Below are positions 63,523 to 64,000 of a stretch of DNA of 64,000 nucleotides, one piece after another. The position numbers were made by a program, and so were the translations under genes. A model generated the notes under the pieces. That model did not search any database. It was given only the letters and a program-made list of their open reading frames with translations, and was not told where the DNA came from. Every line of letters starts with the position of its first letter. The first letter of the stretch is position 1. Origin of the DNA: Cognatishimia activa (GTDB lineage: Bacteria > Pseudomonadota > Alphaproteobacteria > Rhodobacterales > Rhodobacteraceae); the NCBI RefSeq assembly GCF_017798205.1, contig NZ_CP060010.1, positions 3,162,001-3,226,000 of the forward strand, given 5' to 3'.

Positions 63523-64000
63523 TCAATCCTCGGGCCGCTTGTCCAGGAAGGCCAGAGGATCAAAATCATCTGGCAGCTCATCCAGCCATTCTTCGGTCTT
63601 GGCGAGCTCTTCTTCCTCGTAGGTTTCCGTTTTCCAAATCTGGAACGTATCCCCTGCCGCAATAAAGAAGGCTTCGTTTTCCAGATTGATCTTCTGCCGC
63701 AGCTTAGCCGGCAGTACCAAACGGCCTGTTTCATCGACAGTCGTCGGGAAAGACTGTCCATGAAACAGGCGTTGCAGCATCTTACGCTCCATCGAGCCAC
63801 GGGGCAGAGCGTCGATCTTTTCGTCGACCTCTTCGATGGCTTCCATCGTGTAGCATTCCAGATAGTTCCGACGGTGGTCGCCATAGACGATTACAAGCTC
63901 GGGGGTGTCTCCGGATTTCCAGTTGGGATCAGAGGCCTCTAGCACACGACGAAACGAGGCCGGGATCGACACCCTGCCCTTGCTGTCCACCTTGTGGTGG
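63523..64000 (-). CDS. mraZ: Transcriptional regulator MraZ, 5' end cut by window
   Basis: First gene of the dcw cluster; MraZ binds DNA repeats in its own promoter. Two SpoVT/AbrB-like halves are seen: KVDSKGRVSIPASFRRVLE and DETGRLVLPAKLRQKI. The frame is open to the right edge; the GTG at 63990 is an internal Val, and roughly ten residues plus the promoter lie outside. An acidic C-terminal tail (EEWLDELPDDFDPLAF) is slightly extended. The stop is 3 bases from the rsmH start. Confidence 0.94.
   Translation of the reverse strand, partial: HHKVDSKGRVSIPASFRRVLEASDPNWKSGDTPELVIVYGDHRRNYLECYTMEAIEEVDEKIDALPRGSMERKMLQRLFHGQSFPTTVDETGRLVLPAKLRQKINLENEAFFIAAGDTFQIWKTETYEEEELAKTEEWLDELPDDFDPLAFLDKRPED

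Noticed and set aside
1-64000. tRNA, rRNA, CRISPR arrays, insertion sequences, prophage
   Set aside because: None found by reading: no cloverleaf, no spaced short repeats, no transposase or integrase.

Overview
This window is chromosomal DNA from an alphaproteobacterium of the order Rhodobacterales, most likely the Roseobacter group. Evidence: a GC-rich gene-dense layout; aerobic cobaltochelatase genes cobS and cobT; an iron-sulfur photolyase of the CryB type; DUF3422, DUF4177 and DUF2484 proteins; a DUF2484 gene between murC and murB; and an intergenic motif near 54510 that I remember as abundant in this order. I see no tRNA, rRNA, CRISPR array, transposase or prophage gene. Both ends cut a gene: glmS on the left lacks its first codons and mraZ on the right lacks its start.

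Left part (1-38.3 kb) is a mosaic of short housekeeping operons. After glmS come a peroxiredoxin, a flavin-binding protein and an AlkD-like repair protein, then the overlapping pair moaA-waaA facing a DUF3422 membrane protein. The transhydrogenase operon pntA-pntB and a TetR regulator follow, both on the minus strand. A minus-strand run glcB, exported agmatine deiminase, GlcG-like protein and gamma-glutamyl-GABA hydrolase looks like one carbon/polyamine unit. Divergent from it are pepN, a small membrane protein and an unrecognised 430-residue protein. Next come gatB, a DUF4177 protein, bolA facing a J-domain protein, a 50-codon DUF2256 gene overlapping a FeS photolyase gene, exported msrB, cobS, cobT, an M24 peptidase, DUF427, an MFS carrier, a CLC protein, recN and bamD.

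Right part (38.3-64 kb) is the division and cell wall (dcw) cluster, read right to left: mraZ, rsmH, ftsL, ftsI, murE, murF, mraY, an ACT-domain gene, murD, then ftsW, murG, murC, DUF2484, a small membrane protein, murB, ddl, ftsQ, ftsA, ftsZ, followed by lpxC and bamD. Most neighbours overlap by 1 to 4 bases, so translation is probably coupled. The chain is broken between murD and ftsW by a 4.7 kb block of four unrelated genes (FAD protein, PhoX phosphatase, DUF4260, flavin-binding protein), and there are longer gaps between murB and ddl and between ftsA and ftsZ.

The most notable non-coding signals are a two-palindrome repeat present twice (7347 and 26540), a 25-base perfect palindrome upstream of glcB, four GANTC sites in front of ftsZ, and a likely TetR operator. 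I did not find a convincing new multi-gene system; the best leads are the double-palindrome repeat, the glcB-centred gene group, and a CLC protein in which the internal proton glutamate is a valine.
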